Positions 39,061 through 52,190 of a stretch of 64,000 nucleotides of DNA are shown here, piece after piece (within the stretch, counting starts at the first letter, position 1; every line of letters starts with the position of its first letter). Under the pieces are notes generated by a model. It did no database searches and had not been told where the DNA came from. It saw nothing but the letters and a program-made list of their open reading frames with translations. This DNA comes from Sapria himalayana (Eukaryota > Streptophyta > Magnoliopsida > Malpighiales > Rafflesiaceae): NCBI GenBank assembly GCA_029783825.1, contig JAREIK010003344.1, forward strand, positions 198,360 to 262,359. Direction: 5' to 3'. A program made the position numbers and the translations under genes.

Positions 39061-39796
39061 ATCTATCTATTTTAGAGTCTATTTGTAAAACTAACTGTCT
39101 GTATATCTTTGTATCTGTGTATGTATCTGACTATTTATATATCTATCTATTTATTTTTTGCCTATCTATTTGTCAATAATTTAGTCTATCTATCTATCCA
39201 TCTATCGATCTACTTGTCCATATATCTATCTAAATCTTCCTAGATATCTTTCCATCAATCTATATATCTTTCTATCTATCTGTCTACCTATATATGTGTC
39301 TATATGTTTATCTATATATCTATCTAATTATTTATTTACTTGTCGATCTATTTATCTATCTATCTATTTATCTATCTATATATCTGTCTATATAACTACC
39401 TACCTACCTATCTATCTGTCTGTCTCTCTATCTATCTAACAACCTATCTATCTATCTAATGATCTATCTATATATCTATCTATCTATCTACATAACTATC
39501 TTTCTATCTATTTGTATATCTATTCGTCTATCTATCTATATATTTTTGTATCTATCTATCTATCTATTTCTGTGTGTGTGTGTGTGTAACTATCTATATA
39601 TCTATCGGTTTATCTATATTTCTGTCTATCTATCTATCTTTCTTTCAATCTATCTATTGATCTATCTATCTATATGTCAATTTATCATTCAATCTATCTT
39701 TATTTATTTCTATATTTATCTAATATCTATCTATCTAACTTTCAATCTATATGTCTATCTATCAATCTATCTATCTATATATCAGTCTAATAATTT

Positions 39797-39799
<3 letters not shown>

Positions 39800-39842
<43 letters not shown>
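39800..39842. repeat. (AT)21 microsatellite
   Basis: A pure AT run preceded by ATATATCAGTCTAATAAT, a motif also found at about 27.04, 28.54 and 41.51 kb. Confidence 0.9.
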
Positions 39843-39846
<4 letters not shown>

Positions 39847-42800
39847 CTATCTATCTATCTTTCTATATGTCTATATATCTATATATCTATATGTCTATCT
39901 ATCTATCTATCTACCTATCTGTCTATCTATATGTATATCAATCAATCTATCTATCTATCTATCTATCAATTTTTCTATCATTATATTTATCAATCTATTT
40001 ATCTATTAATCAATTTTATCTTTATCTATTTGTCTATCTAACTAAGTGTATGTATATCAATTTGTTTAGTTATCTTTCAATCTCTCTATGTAACTATATA
40101 TCTATTTATCTATCTATATATATCTATCTATCTATATATTTGTCTGTCTATCTATTTGTATCTCTGTCAAACTATCTATTTGTCTATATGTTTGTTTGTT
40201 TGTCTATTTTTTTATCATTTTATGTGTTGATTTGTTTATTTTTTTTATCTATAAATCTACCTACCTACATAATTGTCTGCCTATCTGACTACTTTCCTAT
40301 CTGTCTATCTATCTATCTATCTATATGTTTTATTGTATATTTGTCTATCTATCTGTCTGTCTATATGTCTGTCTAATTTCTATCTATATATCTATTTATC
40401 TATATATCTATTTATCTATATATCTATTTATCTATATATATATTTATCAATTTATCGATTGATCTATCTATCTATATGTCTATCTACATGACTATCTAAC
40501 AATCGACCTATCAAACTTTCTAAGAATCTATCTATAAATATGTTTATCAATCTATCTATTTTTCTATCTACCAAATTGTATGTTTATTTATTTATCTATC
40601 TCTCTATATTTCTATCTATATGTCTACCTATTTGTCTATCTATTTATCTATCTATTAGTCTATCAATTTTTATATCTATTTGTCTATCAATCTCATATCA
40701 AACTATCTATCTATCTATTTATATATCTACTTTTTTATCTGCCTATCTATCGACTTATCTAATCTATAAATTTGTATGTCTTTTCTTAGATTGTAAGATT
40801 GTCTATCATTCTTTGTTTCTATTTGCTCGTTGGTTTGTTTAGCTATATGCATACATGCGTAAGTCTACCTGCCTAAGAACTTGCATGTTTGTCTATCTAG
40901 CTTTCTATCTATCTATCTATATATCTGTTTATCTATAAGTTTATTTATTTATTTATTTATCGATTTGTCTAAATATCAGTTTATCTATATGTCTAACTAA
41001 TTGTCTATGTATCTATCTATATATCAATCTATATATCTTTCTATCTAGTAGTTAATCTATCTTACTATCTATAAATCTATCTATATGTTTATATATATAT
41101 ATATCTATCTATCTATTTATTTATCAACTTGTCTATCTATCTATCTATCTATATAACTATCTATCTATTTACCTGTATATCTATTTGTCTATCTAACAAC
41201 TTATCTATATATCCATCTTTCTGTCTTTCTAGCTGACTATTTATATGTATATCTATCTTTCTATTTATTTACCTATCTATCTGTCTATGTATCTATATAT
41301 TTGTCTATCTGTCTACCTATCTATCTATCTATCCATCTATCTATATATCTAGCTATCTATCTATATTTTTATCAATCAATTATTCAATCAATCTATCTGT
41401 CTATCAATTTGTTTATATATATGTCTATTTATCAGTGTGTATATATATATATATGTCTATCTATATGACAATTTATCTACCTACCTATCTATCTATCTAG
41501 CTATATATCAGTCTAATAATATATTTATATATCTAATTATCTATCAGTCTATCTATTTGTCTATCTAAATGGATATCTATCTATCTATCTATTAGTCAGT
41601 CAGTCAGTCTATCTATCTATCTATTAATCTATCTATTAATCTGTATATAAATCTGTCTATTTATCTATCTATCAATATATATTGTGATCTATCTATCAAT
41701 ATGTATATCAATCAATCTTTCAATTTGTATATCAATCAATCTTTCAATTTGTATATCATTCTATTTATCAACCTGTCTATCTATCTATCAAACTTTCTGT
41801 TTATCTATTTGTCTACCTATCTATCAGTTTCTTTATCTATCAATTTTTCTATCTAACAGTCTATCAATATGTATATCAAATTATCTATATTTCTATCTAT
41901 CTATCTATATGTCTGTCTGTCTATCTATATATCTCTTTGTCTATAAGTTTGTCTATTTGTCTTTTTGTGTATTTGTCTATTTTTCTATCAATTTATGAGT
42001 ATATTTGTTTGTTTTCTATATTAATGTATGCCTACCAACTTGATTGTCACCCTTGCTGAATACTTACTAGTTTGTCTATTGATATATCAATATATCAGTT
42101 TTACTATTAATTTGTCATTTTATCTGTTTGTCTATCTATCTAACTAACTAATTGTTTATCTTATTGTCTATCTATCTATATATCTATATAACTAGCTATC
42201 TACTTATCTTTCTATCTATCTTTCTATTAGTCTATCTATCTATCTCTTGCCTATTTATGTATCTATCTATATATCTATCTATCTTTCTATATTTATAACA
42301 ATATCTAGATAAATCTATCTATCTATTTGTCTATATATATATATATCTATATATATATATATATATCAATCTATTTATTTTAATATCTAATTTTTTTCCT
42401 ATCTACTTGTCTATCTAACTATCTATCTATTTCTCTATCTATCTTCTATCTATCTGTCTATCTAAATGTATATCAATCAGTATATCTATCTGTTTATCTA
42501 TAAATCTTTCTATCTGTCTAATAATTTGTTGATTTATATATCTATCTATTTATCAAAAAATCTAACTATCTTTCTATCAATTTTTCATTCAATATATCTA
42601 TCAATCTTTTATTGAAACCATCTATCTAATTTTCTAAATATTTCTCCATCTAGTTGACAATCAATCAATCTATCTATCTGTCTTTTTATCTATCTATGTA
42701 TTTGTCTTTCTATTTGTCTATATGTCTATTTATCTATATATATATTTGTTTATCTATCTTTCTATATATTTGTCTATCTATCTTCATATCTATATATCTA

Positions 42801-43481
42801 TCTATCTTTATTTCAATCTATCTATCTATCTATTTGTCTATCTATCTGTCTATCTATCTATTTTTTTATTTAAATGTCAATCTATATATCTATCTATCTA
42901 TATATCTATGTGTCTATCTATCTGTTTGTCTATCTTTCTATCATTATGTTAATCAATCTATCTATCTTTCTATGTATCTATCTAACTATATTATTATCTA
43001 TTTATCTGTTTATCTATTTGACTATCTACTAGTGTATATATCTATCTATCTATCTATATGTCTATTTGTCTGTCTATAAATTTGTCTATCGATCTATCTA
43101 TCTATATATCTATTTATTTATCAATATATCTATTTGATTGTCTATATATCTATCTATCCATCTCTATATCTATCTGTCTATATTTTTGTATATCTTTCTA
43201 TCTTTTAATCTATCAATTAATCAATCTATCTATATGTCTATCAATCTATCTATAAATCTATCTATAAATCTATCTATCAATATATATATCAATTTATATA
43301 TAAATCTATCTACCTATCTACCAATCAAACTATCAATCTGTCAATCTATCTATGTTTCTTTTTCTATGTATATATGTTTATCTATCTATTTTTCTATCTA
43401 TCTATTTATTTATCTGTCTATCTATCATCGATCAATTTATCTATCTATAAATTTATCATTTTGTGTCTCTATCTATCTATC

Positions 43482-43502
43482 TGTGTGTGTGTGTGTGTGT
43501 CG

Positions 43503-43546
<44 letters not shown>
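43482..43546. repeat. (TG)n(AT)n compound microsatellite
   Basis: TG run, the break TCGATGTG, then an AT run of about twenty units. Confidence 0.95.
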
Positions 43547-43549
<3 letters not shown>

Positions 43550-46118
43550 TATTTATCTCTTTATCAATAAATCTTTCAATCAATCTATCAATCTATCTAT
43601 CAATCATTCTATCATCTATATTTATTTCTTTATGACTATTTCTGTGTCTATCTATCTATCTATCTGCCTCTCTATCTATTTATTTGTTTGTTTGTCTATC
43701 TATTAGTCTCTCTATATATCATTTTACCTATTAATCAATCATTTTATATGTCTATCAATCTATGTATCAAACTGTCTATCAATCTATCTATCAACCTATC
43801 TATCAATCTATCTATCAATCATTCTTTCAATCAATCAATCTATCTGTCAATCAATCAATCACTCTATCTATCAATCTTTCTATCAATATGTCTATTTATC
43901 TATATATGTTTTTGTCTATCTATCTATCTAATTATCTTTCTGTCTATCTATCTAACTATCTGTATATTATCTATCTATCTATCTGTTTATCTATCTAAAT
44001 AATTATCCATCTATTTATCTATCGAACTTTCTTTCTACATAACTATTGGTTTATATAAGTATCTACCTATCTATTTGTCTGTCTGTTTGTTAAAATGTCT
44101 ATTTATTTGTGTACCTATCTATCTATCTATCTATCTTTCTAACTAACTATTTATCTATCTATCTTTTTGTCTATCTTTTTATATATCTATCTATCTATTT
44201 GTCTGTCTGTCTATCTATCAATCTTCATGTCTATCTTTTTGTCAATCAATCAATCAATCAATCTATCTATCTATATATCTGCTTATATATTTATCTATCT
44301 ATATGTCTATCTATTTTTCTATCTATATGCATTTCTATCTATCTATCTATCTATCCTTAGTTCATTTTGTCTATCAATCTATCAATCTATTTTTCAATCT
44401 ATATATTTATCTATCTATCTTTATTTCTATCATTTCCTCTATGTATCTATCTATCTATCTTTTGGTCTATCAATATGTCTATATTTATATCTATCTATTA
44501 ATATATCTATTTGTCTATATATCAATCTTTCTATCTATCAATCTATGTCTCTAACTATCTTTCTATATATCTATCTATAAAACTAATAATCTATCTTTCT
44601 ATTTTTCTATCTATGTGTATATCTATTTATCTATCTTTGTGTCTATCAAATTGTCTATCAAATTGTCTATGTATCTGACCATCATTCTTTGTATAAATCC
44701 ATCTATGTATATATCTATTTATTTATCTTTCTAAATATCTTTCTATCTATCAATCAAAATATATCTAGCTATATATTTATATATATATATGTATGTATGT
44801 ATATGTATATATATATATATATCTCTCTCTATGTATTTGTCCTTTTTTTCTAATAAAATTTCTATCTATCTGTCTAAAAATCTGAATATTATCTATTTTT
44901 CTATCTATCTATCTATATATCTATCTCTCTATATGTCTTTCATCCTGTATATCTATATGTCTATCAATTTAATTTGTCCATCAATTTGACAATCAATCAA
45001 TCTATCAATCTATCTATTCATTAAACTATTTATCAATCTTCTATCAATTTTTAAATTTATATGTCTATCTATCTAGGTATCTCTATGCCTATCTATGTGT
45101 CTATGTTCATGTCTATCTTTCTACTTATCTAGTTGTCTATCTAACTATTTATATATCTATCTATGTATTTATCTATCAATCTATCTAAATATTTATCTCT
45201 ATTTGTATGTCTATCTATCTATCTATAAGTCAATGTTTTTGTCTATCTATCTATGTATATAATTATTTATCTATTCATCTATCTATTTGTCTAACTATTT
45301 ATTTTTCTAACTATCTAAATATCTACCTTTCTACCTATGTATCTATCTATATATATGTATATCTATCAGTCTATCTATATATGCCTCTATTTTTCTATCT
45401 ATCTATCTATCTATATATATGTCTATCAATCTATATATATGTCTATCTATCTATCTATTTATCTATCTAACTATCTATTTATTTATTTGTCTATGTAAAT
45501 GTCTACCTATATGTTTGTCTATCTATCTATCTATATATCTTTCTCTCTATCTATCTGTCTATATTTTGATCAATCTATCTATCTATCTATTTATCTATCT
45601 ATATATCTATCTGTCTTTCTATCTATATATCTATCTGTCTGTATATCTATATGTGTCTTTATCTGTCTATATACCTATTGTCTATCTATCTATCTGTCTG
45701 TCTATCTATCTATTTTTACATCTCTTTATCTATCTCCCTATCTGTCTTTTTTTCAATCTATCTATCTTTTAATTTGTGTATCAATCTATTTTTCAATCTA
45801 TCTATTAATCTATCTATTAAACTATCTATCAAACCCTTTATCCATCTGTCTAATTATTTGTATATCTATCTATCGATCAATCAATCTATCAACATGTATT
45901 TCCATTTGTCTATCTATCTATCTATCTATCTATATTTTAGTATATATATATATATGATTTAACATCTAACTATCTCTCTTTATGCCTATGTATCTGTCAT
46001 ACTTTTTGTTTACCTACCTATTAGTCTAATTGTCTATCTATCTTTTTGTATATCTATATTTCTATCTATCTATATATCTATGTGTTTATAAATCTTTCTA
46101 TCTATTTAACTATCTATC

Positions 46119-46128
46119 ATTACAAATT
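46119..46128. other. Strand-switch point of the tetranucleotide array
   Basis: Left of it the plus strand reads TCTA (AACTATCTATCA). Right of it the plus strand reads GATA (TTGATAGG and onward). The junction CTATCA-TTACAAAT-TGATAG has 6-bp inverted arms with an 8-bp centre, as at the middle of an inverted repeat. Confidence 0.85.
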
Positions 46129-46417
46129 GATAGGCAGCATAATAGATACATTGATAAATAGATTGATAGACATAATTTATAGACAGGTAGATAGTAAGAA
46201 AGATATGTAGATAGATAGATAGATAGATAGATAAATAATTTATAAGATAGATAGAAAGAAATATTATTAGATAAATAGATAGAAAAACAAATAAACAGAT
46301 AGATAGACATTAAGATAAAAAGGTAGATATACAATTAGATAGATAGATAGATGAACAATTATATTGATAGATTGATATATAGATAGATAAATAGACAAAT
46401 AGATAGATAGTTAGACA

Positions 46418-46481
46418 TGCTTTTCTTTCTGGCGTCACGGTGGTGGAACATTATCAAGCAAAGCACACCAAATCAAGGAGT
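46418..46481. other. Unique 64-bp island in the GATA array
   Basis: CTTTTCTTTCTGGCGTCACG followed by GTGGTGGAACATTATCAAGC and AAAGCACACCAAATCAAGG has no tetranucleotide structure and unusually high GC for this window. I see no second copy. It could be filler DNA from break repair or a transposon scrap. Confidence 0.7.
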
Positions 46482-46868
46482 AGATAAATAGATATAAAGA
46501 TATGTAGATTGATAGATTGATAGATAGACCAAAAGAAAGTAAGATAGATAGAATTAAAAGATAAATATATAGATAGATAGACAAATAGATAGATAGATAG
46601 GCAGATAAATAGACAGATAGACAAACAGACAGACAAACAGACAGACAGATAGATAGACAGACAGATAGATAGATAGATAGACACATATATAGACAGATAG
46701 ATAGACATCTTGGTAGATAGAAAGATAAAAAATAGATAGGTAGATAAATAGATAGATAAATAGATATATTGATAGACAGACACATAGACAGATAGTAAAA
46801 TATAAATAGACACATATATAGACAAATATATAGATAGACAATTAGATAAATAGATAGATTGGTAGATA

Positions 46869-47004
46869 GACAGATAGATAAAAAAATATAGAGACGGAAA
46901 GAAAGAAAGAAAGATAGATAAATAGACATATAGATAGACAGATAGATAAAAAAATAAAGAGATGGAAAGAAAGAAAGAAAGAAAGATAAACAGACAAATA
47001 GATA
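46869..47004 (-). repeat. 68-bp tandem duplication in GATA array
   Basis: GACAGATAGATAAAAAAATA, then GAGA(C/T)GGAAAGAAAGAAAGAA, starts at 46869 and again at 46937. The period is a multiple of 4. Confidence 0.85.
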
Positions 47005-47593
47005 GACAGAAATATAGAAAGATTGATAGATCGATCGATTGATAGACAAATAAATAGATAAATAGATAGACAAATAGATTGATAGATAGATAAATAGAAA
47101 AATAAATAGATAGATAGATACATAGACAAACAGATAGAAACATAAATAAATAGATACATAGATTGTCAAATATATACATAGACAGATAGATAGATATTTA
47201 GATTGATACACATATAAATAGATAGAAAGATATAAAAACAATTAGATAGATATATAGATTAATGAATAGAATGATAGATAGACAAAAAAATATATAAATA
47301 GAGAGATAGATAGATAGACAAAAAAAATAAATAGATAGATAGAAAAATATATAAATAGAGAGATAGATAGATAGACAGAATGATTGATAGTTAGATTAAT
47401 AGACAAATAGATAGACATATTGATAGATAAATTGATAGACTAATTGATAGATAGATTAATATATGAATTAATAAAGAAATAGATTGATTGATAGTTAAAT
47501 AAAAATATAAAGAAATTTATAGATAGAGAAATATATAAATAGATAGATTAATAGATTTTTAGATAGATTGATAGACAAATAGATAGAAAGATT

Positions 47594-47624
<31 letters not shown>

Positions 47625-48439
47625 CGATCGATAGACACTTAGATAGATAGATTAAAAAATAGTTTGAATTACAGAGAGTTCAACAGACAGATAGATAGAT
47701 CGATAGATAGACAAATAGACGCATAGATAAAAAGAATGATAGATAGAGAGAGATATATATAGACAAATAGATTGACAGATATATTGATAGAATATTTAAA
47801 AGACATATATATAGTTAGATAGATATTCAAATAGATAGACAGAAATATAGATAGATAGATACATACATACATAGATAGTTAGATAGATAGACAGATAATT
47901 AGAAATATAGATAGATATATTAAGTAGATAGACATGTAGATAGATATATATATAGATAGATAATGAAATAGACAAATATATAGACAGATAGTTAGACATG
48001 TAGATATAAAAATATATAGATAGACATACAGATAAATATATAGATAGATAGACAAATAAATAGACAGACAGATATATATATAGATAGATAGATAGATTGA
48101 TTGATTGATAGAAAGATAGATTGATTGATAGAAAGATTGATAAATAGATTGATAGACAGATTGATGGATATATTGATAGACATATTGATAGATAGATAGA
48201 ATTGATTGATTGATTGATTTACAGATAGATAGATTGATAGATAAATAAAATGACAAATAGATAGACATATAGATCGACAGATTATCAGATAGATAGAGAG
48301 ATAGATAGATAGTCAAATAGATAAAAAGATATATTGATAGATAGATAGACAAATAGATTGATAAATATATAGAAGTAGATTGTTAGATTGATAGACAAAG
48401 AACAAACAAATAGATAGAGAGATAGATAGATAAAAAGAT

Positions 48440-48442
<3 letters not shown>

Positions 48443-48487
<45 letters not shown>
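48443..48487. repeat. (AT)22 microsatellite
   Basis: A pure AT run within the GATA array; similar shorter runs lie at 50518-50538 and 54000-54031. Confidence 0.95.
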
Positions 48488-48493
<6 letters not shown>

Positions 48494-51070
48494 ATAGACA
48501 TACAAATAGATAGAAAGACAGATAGATAGATAAACATAGAGAGATACAAAGATAAAAAGATAGATAAATATATAGATAGATAGATAAACATAGAGAGATA
48601 CAAAGATAAAAAAGATAGATAAATATATAGATAGATAGATAGACGACAGATCGATAGACATACACATATATAGAGAAAGAGATAGACAAATAGATAGATA
48701 AATAGATAAACAGCTAGAAAGATAGATATACAAGCAAGAATGTTGTCAGGCAGGCAAACAATTAGGTATGTTGGTAGATAGAGAAATAGATAAAAAAATA
48801 AAGAAATAGATAGATATATTGATGAATAGACAGACAAAAAAAAGATATGCAAACAAACAAACAGACACATAGATAGACATACAGACAAAATGATAGATAT
48901 ATACATTGTTTGATTGGTAGATTGATAAAAAGATTGAAAGATAGATATATAGATAGATAGACAAATAGATAGATAGATATAGAGATAGATAGATATAGAG
49001 ACAGATAGATAGACATATTAATAGATAGAATGATAAATAGATAGATAGATCGATAGATTGATAGATTGAAAGATACAAAAATTAATAGATAGATTGATAT
49101 ATAGATTGAAAAAAAAAATTTATTTACAAATTGATAGATATATAGATTGATTGATTAATTGATAGATTGATCGATTTTTAGATAGATAGATATATAAATA
49201 TATAGATAAATAGATAGATTGTTTTGTTTTACACAAACATATAGATAGACATATATATAGGTAGATTAAAAGATAGATAGACATATAGATTAACAGATAG
49301 ATAGACAATTAGATAGATATATAGACAAATTGATAGATAAATTAAGATAAAGAGATAGAACGATAGGTAGATACATCGATAAATAAATAAAAAGATATAT
49401 ATAAATATATATACATAGATATATAAATAATAGATAGGAAGATAGAGAGATACATAGATAGATAGATAGATAAATACATATACAAATAGATAGATCGATA
49501 ACTAGATAGACATATATATATATATATATATAAAGATAGATAGATATATAAATAGATAAATAGATAGACAAATTGATAAATGGATAAATATATAGATAGA
49601 TGTAAAGATAGAAAGATAGTCAAATAATAAATAGATAAATATATTGATAGACAAATAGATAAATAACTAGATAGACTGATCGAAAGACAGGTAAATAGAG
49701 AGTTAGATACACAGATAGATATATAGATAGTTAGTTTGCTAGATACACAAATAGATAAACAAATAGATAGAAATATAAGAAGACATATAGATAGATAGAT
49801 AGACACGTAGATACGTAGATAGATAGATAGATAGAAATATAGACATACAGACAAATTGATAGATAGTCATATAGATTGAAATATAATATATAAAGATAGT
49901 TAGACGCTTAGATAGAAATATAGATAGATAAATAGATAGATTTTGAGATAAATAGACAAGTAGATAGATAGATATATGATAGATAGACTGATTAAGAGGG
50001 GGATAGATAGGACGATAAATAGAAGGATAGATAGATATAAATACACAGACAGACAGATAGATAGATAGATAAATAGATAGTTATATTATTAGACAGATAT
50101 ATTGAATGATTATTAAATCGATAGATGGACAAATATATAGGGAGATAGATATATAGATAGATAGACTGATATATAGAAAGATAAAAGAAAAATAGATATA
50201 TAGACAGATAGATTGATTGACAGACATATGGATAGGTAGATAAATAGATAGATATGCAGAATGATTTACAAACAAATAGATAGCTATATACTTGATAGAG
50301 CGATAGATAGATAGAGAGATAAATAGATAGATAGATAAACTTATTGACAAATAGATAGAAAGATATACACATCGATAGACACACAAATAGACTCATAAAT
50401 AGATAGATAGATTGATAGATAGACAGAAAGACAAATACACAGATATATAGATATATAGACATACAAATAGACAGACAGATAGGTAGGTAGGTAGATAGAC
50501 AGACAGACAGACAGAGATATATATATATATATATATATAAATACATAGAAAAAAAGATAGATAGATAGATAGACCGACATACAGATACATAGATAGATAG
50601 ACAAACATATAGATAGATAGATACACAGATAGATGGACAAATAGATAGATAGATTAAAGGATAGACAAATTGATAGATAGATTGATAGACAAATTGATAT
50701 ATAGATATATAGGCAAATTGATAGATAGATTAAAATATAGATAGATAGACAGATAGATAGACGGATTGATAGATAGTTAGACAAATCAATAGACAGATAG
50801 ATAGAGAGATATACATATATATAGACAGATAGATAGAAGATGAATAGATAGATAGATATATAAATAGACTGATATAAAGATTTATAGATAGATCAAGAGA
50901 TAAATAGAATGATAGATATATAGATATACAAATAGTTACAAAGTTTGATATATTGTTTGATAGAAAGATTGATACATATTTTGATAGATAGATTTATAGA
51001 TATAATGATAGGTAGATTGATATATAGATTGATAGAAATATTGATAAACAGATATATTGACATATTGAAA

Positions 51071-52190
51071 GATAGATAGATATAAAAATAAACATATAGA
51101 TATACAGATAGAAAGATAGACAAACAAACATGGAGACAGATAGATAAAAATACAAAAAAATAGATAGATAAATAGATAGATAGACAAATAAATAGATAGA
51201 TAGAAACATAGACATATAGATAGATAGATACGTAGATATATCGATAGACAGAGATACAGATAAATAGAGATAACAAATAGTCAAATAGATTTACAATAGA
51301 TAGTCAGACAGATTGAGAGACATATAGATAGATAGATAGATAAACAAATAGATCGACAAATATATATATAATTAGATAGATTGATTGATAGATAGGTAGA
51401 TAAAAGATAGATAGACAGACACATAAACATATAGATAGTGCTGTATATGTAATTTGTTTTTTACTTAATAATCTGTTTTAATATTTTCATGTAACTACAG
51501 GAAATGAAATATTAAAAGCCTGGGGATGCAGCAGTAGCACAATAAACAGATAAAGAGACAAAAAGATAGATAGATAGATAGAAAGGTACACATTTAGATA
51601 AACAAAAAACTAGACATTTAGATAGATATATAAATAGACAAATAGATAGATAGATTGATAGATATATTAATAAACAAATTAAAAAATAGATTAAAAAAAG
51701 AATGAAAGATATTTAGATAGAATGATAAATTAATAGAAAGATATATAGATAGATAGATAGATAACATATAGATAGATAAATATAAAAATAAATTAATATG
51801 TAGATAAAAAGTGAGATAGATAGGTTGATAGATATGGTGATAGATAAATATTAGATAGATTGAAAGATAGACAATTTGAAAGATATGTTGATAGACTAAT
51901 TGATAGACAAAAAGAAAGATTGATAAATAGATAGATAGATAGATAGACATACAGATAACTAGAAAGAAAGATAGAAAGATAGAAAAAAATATAGACATAC
52001 AAATAGATAGACAGATAAATAAATAGGTAAATAGAAAGAAAGACAAATATAAAGATAGACATTTAGACATACTAACAGACAGATAGATAGATAAATAGAT
52101 TGACACATAGATAGATAGATAGATTGATTTATTGATAGATTGATAGATAGATTATTAGACTATTTATTAGATAAATAGATAGATTGATAG
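51071..52190 (-). repeat. Higher-order repeat of the GATA array, copy 1
   Basis: Collinear landmarks shared with 62812-63890: TAAAAATA(A/G)ACATATAGAT at 51079, TAGAGATAACAAATAG at 51265, ATTTAGATAGATATATA at 51614, ATATGGTGATAGATA near 51834, AAAAGAAAGATTGATAAATA near 51908 and ATAGATTATTAGAC(T/C)ATTTA near 52146. Total spans are similar (about 1.1 kb), so this is a diverged large duplication, not chance array similarity. Confidence 0.75.
51438..51548 (-). mobile_element. Inverted internal fragment of a CACTA element
   Basis: Read on the minus strand it gives TTATTGTGCTACTGCTGCAT, then CCCCAGGCTTTTAAT, TGAAAATATTAAAACAGA and ATTACATATACAG. This aligns with 37947-38060 of element B (TTATTGTGCTACTACTGCAT, CCTCGGCCTTTTAAT, TGAAAATATTATAACAGA, ATTATATATACAG). 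Both sides abut GATA array directly. It has no CACTA terminus of its own, so it is a scrap from inside an element. Confidence 0.8.

Larger units (their letters stand above)
39061..46118 (+). repeat. Degenerate TCTA array, block 3
   Basis: Same polarity as blocks 1 and 2. It contains (AT)n at 39800-39842, a 16-bp tandem run CTATATATCTATTTAT near 40384-40440, a 24-bp tandem pair near 41702-41750, and (TG)n(AT)n at 43482-43546. It ends at the strand switch. No gene is visible. Confidence 0.95.

Noticed and set aside
46435..47241. 268-residue minus-strand frame ending in a non-repetitive tail
   Set aside because: Array artefact that happens to run into the 64-bp unique island; the tail (LIWCALLDNVPPP) is too short to judge and has no domain.
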